Source: Camellia lanceoleosa
Taxonomy: Eukaryota; Streptophyta; Magnoliopsida; Ericales; Theaceae
Length of the DNA: 64,000 nt
NCBI GenBank assembly: GCA_025200525.1
Contig: CM045770.1
Span: 84,964,084-85,028,083, forward strand
Reading direction: 5' to 3'
Shown: piece by piece, positions 1-11,972 of the stretch
How the letters are laid out: each line of letters opens with the position of its first letter
How positions within the stretch are numbered: the first letter of the stretch is position 1
Notes under the pieces: model-generated
What the model was told of the DNA's origin: nothing
What the model saw: the letters and a program-made list of their open reading frames with translations, nothing else
Database searches by the model: none
Translations under genes and position numbers: made by a program

Positions 1-23
1 CTCCATCCCCCCCCCCCCCCCCC

Positions 24-85
24 TTTTTCCCCCGCCCTTTTTCCTTTCCCTCCACAAATCCCCTTAAATCCTTGATAAACACAAC
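24..85. repeat. right end of a PIF/Harbinger-like MITE, cut by the window edge
   Basis: A pyrimidine-rich stretch ending in AAACACAACC then TAA resembles the right arm of the complete MITE at 2832-2989, which ends AAACACAACA then TTA. It lies in the RuvB-like 1 intron that runs off the left edge. A poly-C run (8-23) precedes it. Only one end is visible, so the identity is inferred by similarity. Confidence 0.35.
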
Positions 86-183
86 CTAAATGTCCAGCTT
101 CAAAATTAGATATCCATTCAAAAGGACTGCCTAAGTTACCCAATTGAGAAGTATATAGATATATGACAATTATTAGTGAATTA

Positions 184-895
<712 letters not shown>

Positions 896-2247
896 CCTCT
901 CTCACTCTCTCTGAGGTTTTCACAGTAGCTTCTTTTTATTCTTCGGCGCCTGCTGCGCAGAACAAAGCAATTTTAGACGCAAAATGGAGATTGACCCGAT
1001 TTTAACAATTGAACCAAACCCTTCGGGTTAAAGTTTGGTTCTCGCCCCGTTTACCCGTTTAATCCCATCACGACCCAAAAAAATAAATCGCTCAAATTTA
1101 CCCATGAAATTCTCTGGCTGAGTTGTAAAGTGAAAGAAAAATATTTTTTTATTTTTTATGTATTTGTATAGATAGAGATTTTTTAAAAATAAAGAAAATT
1201 AAAGTTTCTTATACGATTCAAATTAGCTCATTAGTTAGGTTAATAATTTCTTGTAAACCATATAAGGATTTTTTTTTTCTTATTATAAATTTGACAAGAT
1301 TTATTTTATTTTATTTTCCATATTTCTCTCCACAACTTCATATTGTGTAGTGATTATATTTTTTTCCCATTATTTTCTTATAAAAATTTTCATCTATTCA
1401 AATGCATGCAATTTCACTTAACTTTCTATCATTTTCATTTTCTATCATCTGATCCTTTATAAACAAACAAAACCAAGGTTTTTTGTTATTAAAAAAAAAA
1501 TAGTAAGTTTTACAAATTTGATATAATTGTGAATTTCTTTAAAATATTAACTTATTTTCATTAGTAATTTATTAGTTATATAAATGAAAAAATGGTGTTG
1601 TCTTTGTTTTCATATTAAAATGTATATTTGACTTTATTCATGTTTTCACACCATTTGTATTAATTATGTTTCCTTAGTCTTATTAGAGGGGGAAAAATAA
1701 ATATTATTAAATTAAGAGAGAAAATAATTTTCAAAAAAATGAAAGAATACTCTTGTTGAGCGAAATGTTATGATAATGATTCACAAATTATAAAATTGTT
1801 TTCTTTACTATTTTAGTTTATTTGTTTTTCAGGTGGAGTTTGGTTATTATTTTTTTATTTTTTTATAATTTAAAAAATAATAATATGTTTAGTAATTGTT
1901 AAGAAATTATTTTTTGTTAGTGAAAGAGTTGATTTTTTTAAACATTTTTAGTTTTTTTATAGCTAAAAACAAATAGACTAATCTTTTTTGAATTATTTAT
2001 CCAAATGCAATGTTATAATTTTATATTTAAATATTTTGATAATTTGATAAAATTATGGGTATTTTTGAAAGAAAAAAAAAACAGTACAAAACTTCAAAAC
2101 CTTTTGAGTTGTATGTTTTATATAATAGTATATATGTACTAGACATTCTATATGAATATACTAAATATGCAATTACATGTATTTTGGTGAATAAAACATG
2201 CATACCAATTAGTGGAATATGAATATTCCTTCCTCTGGTTATTTATT

Positions 2248-2278
<31 letters not shown>

Positions 2279-2572
2279 GAAGAAGCAGCAGCAGCATATG
2301 AAATATGTCAAACAACTACAAGCAAATTTAGGAGGTAATTATTTGTCCATGCACTTTTTTTTCCCCCTTATTATTAGTGCAAACCATATATGCTTTGGTT
2401 AAACAGCAATTCTACACCCTAAAAAATTTTAATTTTAATTTTGACAATTCTCCATAAAAAATCTATATCCAAGAATACTTGTAAGAAGGTTCAGTGCAGC
2501 CTCCCATAAGAGCTAGCAGTTCTGGTCTAGTATACAAAAAAATCAAACCACCCATCACGCCAAGACCTCTTG
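896..2572. other. intergenic: RuvB-like 1 promoter side and YRDC 3' flank
   Basis: About 1.7 kb of strongly AT-rich sequence without a supportable gene. The right-hand 100-150 bp should include the 3' UTR of the YRDC gene, and the left-hand few hundred bases the promoter and 5' UTR of RuvB-like 1. A (GA)13-14 microsatellite lies at 2248-2274. No transposon ends were recognised. Confidence 0.6.
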
Positions 2573-5500
2573 CTACGTAGCCATCGTTCCATCATATTCT
2601 ACTAGAGAGTGCCTCTCAAGGATCGCAACAGTCTCTTCCTTTGCACTGCAAAAAAAAAAGAAAAAAGAAATCAAAACACCCTTATTCTCTTTGTATATCA
2701 AACACAAAAACAAAAGAACAAGCTAAGCTTACTTGGGAGATACCTAGAGATGGTTATTTTCCAATTTAGTGACCACAACTTAAGTACTTGCTTGCACCTA
2801 TTAAACTTAAAGGGCTTGAAGCACATTCTTATGTTGTGTTTGGTTGAAGGATTTAAAAAAGGATTTGGAAACGGAAATGGAAAAGATAGGTAAAATGTGA
2901 ATAAAATATATCTACATTTCATCTAGTTTCACACACTTTTTCCTTTCCCTTTCCAAATCCCTCCCCAAATCCCCCAACCAAACACAACATTAAAGATCAT
3001 AGTATCTCTTCTTTTCTTTTTTTTAAACAAATGATGGGGCTGATAAGGTGAAACTCAAATAATTTCCTACTGAAGTTGAGATATCAAATAAGGCAACAAA
3101 GACCATATATGTTTTTGGAAATTTCTTAATTCCCTTTTTGTTACTTTTAGCACAACAAACAATGAGAATAAGGAAGGCATCCACAATTCACCAAAAATAA
3201 AATAATGACACCCAAATGAGGTTCCCACCATATTACCCAGAAGTTTCTTTTCTTATCTTTGCTTTTCTCTTCTTTTATTTTTGGACTATCGCACGAGGGT
3301 AGCCTACCCTCATTCTTAAATCCCCCAACCTTGACAAAGGTAGGGAATCAGTCTCTAGTACGACTACTTAGATACTTTACTAGTGAAACTAGTTGCATCT
3401 CCCTCTAGAGCCAAAAGAACCATGAAATTGCATCAATGTTACATTTAACCTGAATCCACAGACGTTCCTCTCGCATGGGTGGACTCCATGTTGTGAAGGA
3501 GAGGACTGTGGGCATTGGATTTATCAATCTCCCTACATTTGTTCTCTTTGATTACGAAATACCATAGATGAATAAGATATCCCATTCTGTATCAAACCAG
3601 TAAAGACGTATATTCCAAAATCAAAAAGATGCATAAAAAGGTCAGCCAAGAACTCGAGATCCGATTCCAAAATCAAATAGTGCATCTGCCACTAAAATAA
3701 ATTTTTTTTTTTGCCTTAGCTATTGATAATGAAAAAGCTATAAACATACACTACAATAAAAATCTCATGATTTTGGAATTTCAGACTCTTACCTCCCTGC
3801 TCTAAGGATCTTGTACTTTCCTGGCTCGATTAGTTCCACCACTGTTGATCCTGCACGCCCTGATGGAAGTACACCACCATCATAAACATAAGCACAATGT
3901 TCCCAGAGGTTCTCAAAATCTTTGATGCAGACACTACTAGGCTGCCCACTTAAGTTTGCACTGGTAAGGGCCAGTGCACTTCCGGAGCCATGGGCAATGA
4001 TCCTAATAAAGTTACAATCGGGTACTCGAACTCCAATGCTATCCAATCCAGGGTTTAAAGACTTCTCTAGTATACTTGCTTCCCCTGAAAAAACCCATAT
4101 TCCGATTTCAAACGACATAGAGAAGAAAAGCAGCAGCTTAATTAGTTTTCAACTGAAGATTTAAGTTACAAATTGATTGCAATTTGCATGTCTGTAATAT
4201 GGTCTAAAAGTACTGCAGTTGCAGGAAATGAGTCATCTGAAAATTTAGTTTTTCTTTTTACCAGTTCAGCCAATTGAATAAAAGAAAATAAGATTTTGTT
4301 GAGGGAAACAGTACTCTAGCTTGTAGGTGTGGTTCATCTCATCATGATTGAACTTGAAAACAGATATCTCAGGTTCTCATATACACGTTAAACACAACTG
4401 TGGGTTACAAACCTCGCCTTAGCACCACAGTTACTGGTCCTGGAAGAAGACAATCAAGCAAGCCGTGAGGCAAATGATCTGTTATAGCAAATCGTTTTAT
4501 GCCTGATACATCTCCAACACAAATTGCAAGAGGGCTTGTATGTTTACGCCCTTTGATCTCATAAATCCTATTAACTGCTTCCACAGAGCTGCAATAGGCT
4601 CCACATAAAAAGAATGAATGAGCTAGTGCAAGTGATGTATTAAAGTGACGAAGCAAGAAGCAAGAATCAAGAATAATAGGCAGCCCAAGTAGCACCAAGA
4701 AGAGGAAAAGGAGGAGGGGAGAAAGAACAAGAGAAGGATAAAAACGGGGGGAAACAATTCCAAACCAATCAATTCAATATTCAATCAATGCCAAAAACAT
4801 GTCTCCAAACCTATTACATATAGGGCCATATAGGCATCCTAACCCCTAATGAAAAGTTCTCTAAAATTAAACAATAATCGAATTCTAATGAAACAAATAA
4901 ACCCAATAAAAAAATTTAATAAAAAAAGGATAATGCCAAAAAGTTTAATAAAAATCCCTAATCTTCAACTTCAAGTATCATCCTATGAGAAGGGAAAAAA
5001 AAACAGTTACTTCACCTATTATAAATTATCCACGTAACATAAACAAAAGGAAAAAATCCATATTTTCTTCACGTCAACGCACCCAACTGGTCTTAAGAAT
5101 GGCTAGGATGTAGGACGTGATATTGACAAAGGGACACTACCTATCTATCTTCGATTCTCCAAGCATCCAAACACTTGATAATCTTCCCTATAATATAGCA
5201 CCACCAATACCGCACGAGTATACCTGCCATCATTTCTCCTCTGTGATGGGTCTACGACAGAAAAAGCCGACATCATTGTGCAGCCTTTTATGTACAATTA
5301 GCTCAGAAAAATCATTTAAAGTTCTATTATGTTAAATGAGTTGTCAATTTTTTTTTTTTTTTGATGGGAAATGAGTTGTCAATTGTTGCTTGGCAACTAC
5401 TACTGCATTATTAAATTATTAAAGGAAAATCATCCTTCAAATTACCTTATATATAATAGTTTTTATACACAGTATGTACTAGTTGTCAGTAATTTTCTTT

Positions 5501-7639
5501 AGGGCTAATTATGTCAATGGGTTTCTTGTTTCTGTCATATACATACAATAAAAACATCTACAAATTACAAAGCATTTAATGTGTACAGTCAGAATCCTCG
5601 TCAGTAGCATCACCGACCTCTCATATCTCTTACTGGTGTTTGTCATGTCTGCCTTTTTTAAGGTCATCAAAAATGATGAATCTTGTGTCCTACATCATTC
5701 TTATAGTTGGTTGGGCCTTCACACATTTCTAAAGTGGGAAACAAATTCATTGGAGCGCTTCCTCTGCAACTATTATTGTTTCGAGTAAATTATTAATCAG
5801 GGAGAGTTTTGGCTCATAACAAAAATGCCTTACTTAAGTCATTCCTCACCATTTCTTATAGGATTTGAACTTCCCTCGTTTCAAGATCACAAAACTTGAG
5901 AGTACTGGGATTGGTTACCCAGTTGCAGTTCAGCATGTCAAAGGTATTGTTCAAAAATATATCTTTGATGAATTTGGAAGCATTTTTATTCTCCCCTCAA
6001 TTGATTCAATTCAAATTTCAAATAACTTAGAGCATGTACACAAATATCATACCCCAATTTCTCTGATGATCAAGTCTCAATTTCTAGCACATCTAAACAT
6101 CAGAATCACATTTGAGGGGATATTGCTAAACTAAGACTTGGATTCCAAGCTAGAAAGCAAACTATCAACACAGAAACCTTAACGAAAATAAATGCAGGGA
6201 CCTTATAATTGAAGTACATACCTAAAAGCAAACTACACAGAAGAAGAAAAAAAACTAATAAAAAGGAAGAATTACAATGACTCGGCTCTCACTCACAACA
6301 ACCCTCTTAACAAAAGCTCACCAGGTCGCCAAATCCCTAGAACCCCAACATAATCCTATATATAAGGATCCAAAAATAGCACCCTAATATATTTGGTGGT
6401 GGTGGTGTAATGAAGGTAGAGGTAGAAGTGGTGACATGATGATGGGGTGGCTGCAGCAGCGATAGCAACGGTGATGGTGGCAATGGCCGTGGTGATGGTG
6501 GCATGGTCGTGGAGGTGAGTGGTGGTGGTAGTATGGTGACATTGATAAAATTTTAGTCTGAAAGATAATATTTGAGTAAACTACTAATAAGTCCCAATAG
6601 GAGGACTTAATTCTCATCAAATCCTATTAAAAATAAGTCTTGATAAAATTGTCATTAAAAATAAATTTTTTATGATAATTTTTTATATATGTCGCTAAAA
6701 ATTGACAATTAATGACTTTTTTTTTTGTCCTGATTTTTATAAATTATCATTAAAATTTATAATTAGTGACATTTTTTTGGATAAATTTTTCACATATTAG
6801 ATAATAAGTCCACTTATGAGGACTTACATGTAACTATCCCAAATATTTTCTGCCTTTTAAATGTAAAAAATATTTTATGCCCATACTTGTTTTCCGTTGC
6901 TTCCGTTTTACATTAAAACTGTATTTTGTTGAGGAATTTGAAAAGGGATTTTAAAAAAAAATGCGTGAAACCAAGTAAAATATAAAAATATTTTATTTAT
7001 ATTTCACCTTTTTTTTTTTCATTTCCTTTTTAAATCCCTCTTCAAATTCCAAAGACAGCATAAAATATTTTCTACCCAAACAAACAAACAGAGGTAAAAT
7101 ATCATTGATATTCAAATACTAACAAAATATAGATGATGATGACGACGACGATGACGAATGCTTAGGAAAATTAGGAAATGAAGGAAGAATGAAGACTTAG
7201 AAGTGGTGGGGCATATACCAAGCATCGCAAGCGAAGCCATAGAGTGTGTCTGTGGGAACCGCAATGACCTTCCCATCTTTCAGAGCTTCAATTGCCTCTT
7301 CCGCATGAGCTTCTGTAGCGGTGCGAACTACGCCCAACTTATTACTACTAGTTTCCACGTTCATCACCCCATTGCATTTCTCCAAACTCCGAGCCATCTT
7401 CTTCCCAAAACCCCCTCCAATTCTCCTTCTTCCTTGCTCAAATCCAATCTTCGACACACCTAAAAAGGACACACACATATTAAGAATATAGATATATTTA
7501 TGTCATAGAGAGAGAGAGAGAGAGAGAGAGAGACTGACGATTATGTGGAAAGAGGAGGACCTCGGAAGGAACGAGGAGAGGGAAGGAAGCGAGGGTTGAG
7601 GAGGAGGAGGAAAGTGAATCTGTGTGCGATTGTGTTCAT
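2573..7639 (-). CDS. YRDC: YrdC/Sua5-type threonylcarbamoyl-AMP synthase
   Basis: Condenses L-threonine, bicarbonate and ATP to threonylcarbamoyl-AMP, the first step of tRNA t6A37 synthesis. The five exons, in gene order, are 7561-7639, 7219-7459, 4413-4588, 3793-4084 and 2573-2645. They join in frame across phases 1, 2, 1 and 2 to give 286 residues plus stop, close to the family size in plants. The YrdC signature KVIAVPTDTLYGF is at residues 90-102. The KxR element is K119-G-R121 and the SxN element is S207-A-N209, both nucleotide/substrate contacts of the family. Residues 1-60 are basic and hydroxylated and look like an organelle-targeting presequence, which is inference. Exons 2-5 are certain. 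The first exon is predicted: it supplies an ATG, the correct phase and an AG|GT junction, but the donor (GTCCTC) is weak. Translation could instead start at M48 (MARSLEK). Intron 2 is large (2.6 kb) and carries MITEs. A hAT element sits just upstream of the gene. Confidence 0.92.
2832..2989. mobile_element. 158-bp PIF/Harbinger-like MITE in YRDC intron 4
   Basis: Terminal inverted repeats start TGTTGTGTTTGGTTG on the left and match the right end CCAACCAAACACAACA in reverse complement. The element is flanked on both sides by TTA (2829-2831 and 2990-2992), the 3-bp target duplication of PIF/Harbinger elements. No coding capacity. Relatives are at 51524-51677 and, degraded, at about 6917-7061 and 24-85. 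Confidence 0.85.
5862..5943 (+). pseudogene. isolated exon-like fragment inside YRDC intron 2
   Basis: On the strand opposite YRDC, an AG acceptor (TTATAG) is followed by 27 open codons that read as ordinary protein (FPRFKITKLE, then GIGYPVAVQHVK). They end at an AAG|GTATTG donor in phase 1. I do not recognise the protein family. No adjoining exons were found nearby, so it may be a fragment moved by a transposon or the remnant of a duplicated gene. Confidence 0.3.
6574..6840. mobile_element. GGGTAAAC-type MITE (degraded) in YRDC intron 2
   Basis: Starts GAGTAAACTACTAATAAG and ends in CTATCCC. Internal AT-rich sequence with repeated AATTAGTGACTTTTTT-like blocks is shared with the clearer copy at 50962-51390. 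An AATATTT direct repeat flanks it (6567-6573 and from 6842), suggesting a 7-8-bp target duplication. Superfamily (MULE-like or hAT-like) is undecided. Confidence 0.5.
6917..7061. mobile_element. degraded PIF/Harbinger-like MITE
   Basis: Left arm GTTGAGGAATTTGAAAAGGG is an imperfect inverted copy of the right arm around CCCTCTTCAAATTCCAAAG. The design and interior (purine-rich left, pyrimidine-rich right) match 2832-2989. TAA lies at both edges. Lies in YRDC intron 2, close to exon 2. Confidence 0.45.
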
Positions 7640-7682
7640 TACTTTGCTATCTTTTCTAGTCTAATGTGCGTTTGCTCTCAAG

Positions 7683-9062
7683 CAATGTTTTGAAACTCGG
7701 ACCGGTGAGCGAACCTGAAAAGGGACCGGGTGGATGGGTCACTGGTTCAACCGCCGGGTCGCAGCGGTCGAACCGTGACGTCATTATTACATCATAAATA
7801 TATTAAATATATATATATATATATTAAAAAATTAAAAATCACACAAATTAGTCAAAAAATTACATATATATAAACCAATTACATGAAATCAAAATTAAAA
7901 AATTGCATGGAATGGAATAATTAAGTCAAGAATCACATAAACCAATTACATCAAGAATCACATAAACCAATTGAATAATTAAGTGAAAAAATTAATCTAG
8001 CATAATCAAAAAATTAGTCTAGCAGAATCACATAAACCAATATTCTATCTAACATTTCCTTTGTAAACCAGTATTCTATCTAAAATTAGTCAAAAAATTA
8101 GTCTAGCAGAATCACATAAACCAATATTCTATCTAAAATTAGTCAAAAAATTACATCACTAGCTGTGTAACATTTCCTTCCAATATTCTATTCTAACAAT
8201 TTGTTTTGCCCCATTACAGGGACTCATCTAAGAAGCTTAACCAGAATCAACAAGGACAACACAAGGAAATGAAGGTGGAGGGATAAATTTTTTTTTTTTT
8301 CACCTGCAATGGAGCCCACGGTGGTGGCCTCATTATTGACAACACAAGGAAAAGAAGGAACAAATCAACCAATGTTTACAAACCAGTAGCTCAACATTTT
8401 TATTTTCTGTTCATAATTTTTTTATTTTTTTTATTTTCAGCTGCAATCTAACCGTTGGCAATGAGAACTGAAACAAACAAAATTTCATCATAAAATTTAT
8501 ATATATTCGTAATCAAAGAAGAAGAGAAGCAAAACCAAACCACCACAGCAGAAGAGGAATATAAAGCTCAACTCAAATCACACCAGAAAAAAAAAACCAG
8601 CACGCAAGAGAGAAGCAAAAAAAGGCAAAGAAGAAGAGAAGGGGGAGAGAAATAGGACCAAACCAGCCACCACAGCACAACAGAAGAGGAAGAGAAGGGG
8701 AAGAGAAAGAGAAGCAGCTCACCGGATTTTTGTCCTCCGATCACCAACGATCTGCGGAGAGGAAGGCCAAAACCATCATCAACGCCGTTTTGAGTTGAGA
8801 GAGAGAGACACGAGCTGCTGAATCTGTTTGGAACCCTAGAAGAAATTGGATTTTATTAGTGTTATATATAAGTGCAACAAACCCGGACGGTTTCTCAAAA
8901 CTCGGCCGGTTCACCGGTTTTTCCGGTTGAACCGGCGGTCCATCCTGTTCTTCCAATTAAGAACGGTTTTGCTCCTGGAACGGGTTTACAGGTTTTGCCG
9001 GACCGGAACCAAGCCCGGGTCCCGGTTCGACCGGCCGGTCCGGTCCGGGTTTGTAAACATTG
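7683..9062. mobile_element. 1.38-kb non-autonomous hAT element upstream of YRDC
   Basis: The element begins CAATGTTTTGAAACTCGGAC and ends in the inverted form CCGGGTTTGTAAACATTG. It is flanked by an exact 8-bp duplication CTCTCAAG (7675-7682 and 9063-9070), the hallmark of hAT insertions. Both subterminal regions are dense in CCGGTT/AACCGG motifs in both orientations, as expected of hAT transposase-binding regions. The middle is AT-rich (a repeated ATCACATAAACCAAT-type unit at about 7930-8130) and then purine-rich. No transposase is encoded, so mobility would depend on another element. It separates the YRDC start codon (7639) from its original upstream DNA (9071 onward). Confidence 0.9.
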
Positions 9063-9070
9063 CTCTCAAG

Positions 9071-9302
9071 TCTGAATTGTGGACTTGTAAGCGAGTTAGC
9101 GTATTTCGTCATACGGGTTGGGAGGAATGAATGGTCGGTTGGTTCGGGGAATGGGTACAGGGCGGGTCGGTTTGTAGTCTTCGCTCCACTCTTGTTTCAT
9201 ATCATATTGGTGGGTTGAGCTCTCATCTAGGAGTAAATTATTTTGATAATTTTTTTATTTTTTATAAGAAAATATATAAAAATATAAAAATAATTATATA
9301 AT
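9071..9302. other. original YRDC upstream region, displaced by the hAT insertion
   Basis: About 230 bp of single-copy-looking sequence lies between the hAT element and the left LTR of the Tat element. Removing the hAT element would place it directly upstream of the YRDC first exon, so it likely held promoter elements. No TATA box can be assigned with confidence. Confidence 0.45.
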
Positions 9303-9987
9303 TGTACGAGTACAAAATATTGTTCTCGTCTAATGCTGTTGATCAAGGTTGCGCTTCTCCGTACGTCGTCGCTTTACTCCCTGAAAATACAAACGTGAAC
9401 TAGCCGACGAATGTGTGCCGGATACCTCTCCGATGCCTAAGTTAGCAAAAATAAACAAATAGACAAAATTTCTATGTATTCGGAAATCAAAGTTGTGTTA
9501 CCTCTCTATAGGTAATGTTTATGAGCTTTTATAGGTTCCGCGTGGCACAATCCTAGTAGGACTCTTATTCCTCCATGCAGAATCCTCCTGGGAATCACAC
9601 TCCTGAAAGATAATACTTATCCTTTAACACCCCCTCACTGCTTAAACCAAATGAGATGGTCCTAGCTCGGTGGCATATCCAAACGACCGAGCTAACATTG
9701 CCATGGTACAATGACAATGTAACCTAGCTAACCATACTCATGTTACATTTACCTTGGCGCTTTACGTATAACATGTACCTCGGCTCAAGATGGTCTGATC
9801 GGGCTAATTGTCACCGCGCCGACCGTGGTGACCGAGCTAACCACCAAGCTCTTTCGGACCGGGCTATCTGCAAGGCTCCTCCGGACCGGACTAATTACAA
9901 GGCCTTTTTACTCAGCCCTTCTTACTGTAGCCCATAAAATGGCCTATTACCCAGCTCGGTCCAATTTATATATAAATTATCCTCTCA
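9303..9987 (-). repeat. 3' LTR of the Tat element
   Basis: In element sense it starts TGAGAGGATAATTTA and ends CTCGTACA. It aligns along its length with 20314-20999, and only scattered substitutions are seen. It contains several ACCGAGCTA or TAGCTCGGT copies. A TATAAAAGCTCATAAACAT segment near 9510-9530 on the minus strand is the likely TATA region. Confidence 0.9.
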
Positions 9988-11139
9988 ATTGCCGCTTAAT
10001 TCCATCTGCGCAGCATGATAGAGATTACCTGTTTACCAGCCGGGCTAAAAAAAGCTTTAGCCTTCCAACCGAGCTAAAAAAATTTAGCCTTCCAACCGAG
10101 CTAAAAAACTTTAGCCTTCCAACCGAGCTAAAAACTTTAGCCTTCCAACCGAGCTAAATTCATACCGTGCTATCAATCTGTCCGGTCAAAACGTCTCTTC
10201 AATTATTGTAACTGAATCGCTTCTTATTCCAAGAACACGTGGCAGACTCTGATTAACCAAATGCAGCTGTCACGCCGTCTTCGTACTCTGCGTTTTTTGA
10301 ACAGTCCCGCATTTTTGTCCTTCTTTACACAAAAACTACTCATTTTGAATCTATTACGTCTACTATTCACCATTTTCTCTCTTTCTGAACATCCATTTTT
10401 CCAAGCACAGTGCTTGTGAAGCTTCTCTTTGTGATCTACGATCTTCCCCCTCTCGCCTTCAAACTGTAAGTACCTCAATCTCATTTCTTTTTGTTTGTCT
10501 TGTTTCTGGAATATATAGCACAATACTCGTATGTTTTTCACGACACATAGCATTTTTTTTTCCATTTCTTTGGGAAAAAATAGTGTAATAGAACTATGGT
10601 ACTCACGAATAATCTGAAAAAATTTCCCTTTTGATCCAAAATCACACTCAAACCGAACTAGGATTCTGTTTGTACTAGGTACAACTTAGCTGAACAATCG
10701 AACTGAAACTTCACGCCTTACTTGTAGTTTCAATAGGTTAGGGACCTTCTGTTTCTTTTAATCGAGCTATCGAACCATACTCGGTTAACGCAATACCGTG
10801 CTAGAAAGCCTCATTCACCAACCGAGCTACCACTTGAGGCTAAACCAGCTCTCTTAGTCCAAACCGAACTAAGAATGCTGCCCCAAAGGCTCAACCGGGC
10901 TAAAGCCCCTTGCTCAAACCGAGCTAAAACTGATAGCATCTTGCGTAGCCGGGCTAGGACTTCACTTATCTTGCCTTTGTTTCTTGTAGCACGGTCCAAT
11001 GATCTATGCTTAACACCTTTCTTTTTTACTTTGCAGACTTAGGTTGGCCAGGCACCCCTCCGATCGCTCAACCGAGCTACTAGGCGTCATTGTTCGACCG
11101 AGCTAACACATAGTTAATTTATTCGTAACTTAAGACCAT
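9988..11139 (+). other. leader of the Tat antisense gene with ACCGAGCTA repeats
   Basis: Between the 3' LTR and the antisense ORF. A tandem block at about 10030-10160 repeats a roughly 27-bp unit (TTTAGCCTTCCAACCGAGC plus TAAAAAA) about five times. Further ACCGAGCTA copies are at about 10823, 10919, 11073 and 11098. No ORF of merit. It could hold the promoter and 5' UTR of the plus-strand gene; there is no direct evidence for that. Confidence 0.55.
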
Positions 11140-11724
11140 ATGGGCAAATACAGATTTCTGGTAAACACACCAGGTGGTATGGCCGAGTTCCAAAGGGACT
11201 ACCATATCCCTAATGATATTCATCTTACCTTAGCCGAACTAGATATCACACCTTGGGGAAATCGGGGCTTCGTTCCTTTTACCCTCCTTTTTATTGTAGA
11301 AACTGGCCTAAGATTCCCCGTACAACCCCTTCTTTGTGAATTCCTCAGACAAACCAACCTTTGCCCTACCCAACTTTCCACCAATTCTTACCGTATAATA
11401 AACGGCATAGCCGAGCTAAACCGTTGGGCTGGCCTTAATCTCGGTCTAGCCGAGCTCTTTCACCAATACCCCATAGGATCGGCCGAAGATGGCTGGGTTT
11501 ACTACTTAAGAATAAGGCACCGACGTGAAAAGATAATAAAAGATACCCTGGATAAAGATATAAATGACGATGATTTCTTCTGGGTATCTGGGAACTTTGA
11601 GGACCAGCAAGCCCAGATCCCGGGTGACAGAATAAATTGGAACAAGGGTGTAACCGGTAGGATTACCTTGGTCCAAATCCACGCTTTTCTTTACTTTGGT
11701 TTTCGTTATCCTGAACCATACTAA
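11140..11724 (+). CDS. Tat antisense ORF, N-terminal part: putative gypsy-type transposon domain
   Basis: A 194-codon ORF on the strand opposite gag-pol starts at ATG (MGKYRFLVNTPGGMAEF). It contains IPNDIHLTLAELD, PLLCEFLRQTNLCPTQL and GWVYYLRIRH. The layout (a helix-rich block with a Phe-Trp-Val segment, DDFFWVSGNF) resembles the plant family annotated as Putative gypsy type transposon, found in extra ORFs of Tat-type elements. The function is unknown; a gag-like role has been suggested for such ORFs. It ends at TAA (11722-11724), but a TTCATGCAG acceptor follows at about 11745, so this may be the first exon of a longer spliced gene. Family call from memory of the fold, not a search. Confidence 0.65.
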   Translation: MGKYRFLVNTPGGMAEFQRDYHIPNDIHLTLAELDITPWGNRGFVPFTLLFIVETGLRFPVQPLLCEFLRQTNLCPTQLSTNSYRIINGIAELNRWAGLNLGLAELFHQYPIGSAEDGWVYYLRIRHRREKIIKDTLDKDINDDDFFWVSGNFEDQQAQIPGDRINWNKGVTGRITLVQIHAFLYFGFRYPEPY

Positions 11725-11972
11725 CTGTTACCCTTCTTCATGCAGATTTGAACTTTCTCAAGTCCCAATACAGCTACCCCAACTTGAATGTACTTCGTGT
11801 CGCGCTGTGATACCCAAACAGAAGTTGGTCCGAGCTACTAAATTTTGAACCGACCTATCGATATAGCAGCTGCAGGAAGTCCAAGGTAACTGACTTTTTG
11901 TTGGAAGCCTCTCCTGAACCGAACCCAACCTTGCCTCAAATCAACTTGATCCCTTTAACTACTGAATAAGAA

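Noticed and set aside
6384..6620. His-rich 78-residue minus-strand frame
   Set aside because: GGT/GTG repeat in YRDC intron 2; no splice or start support.
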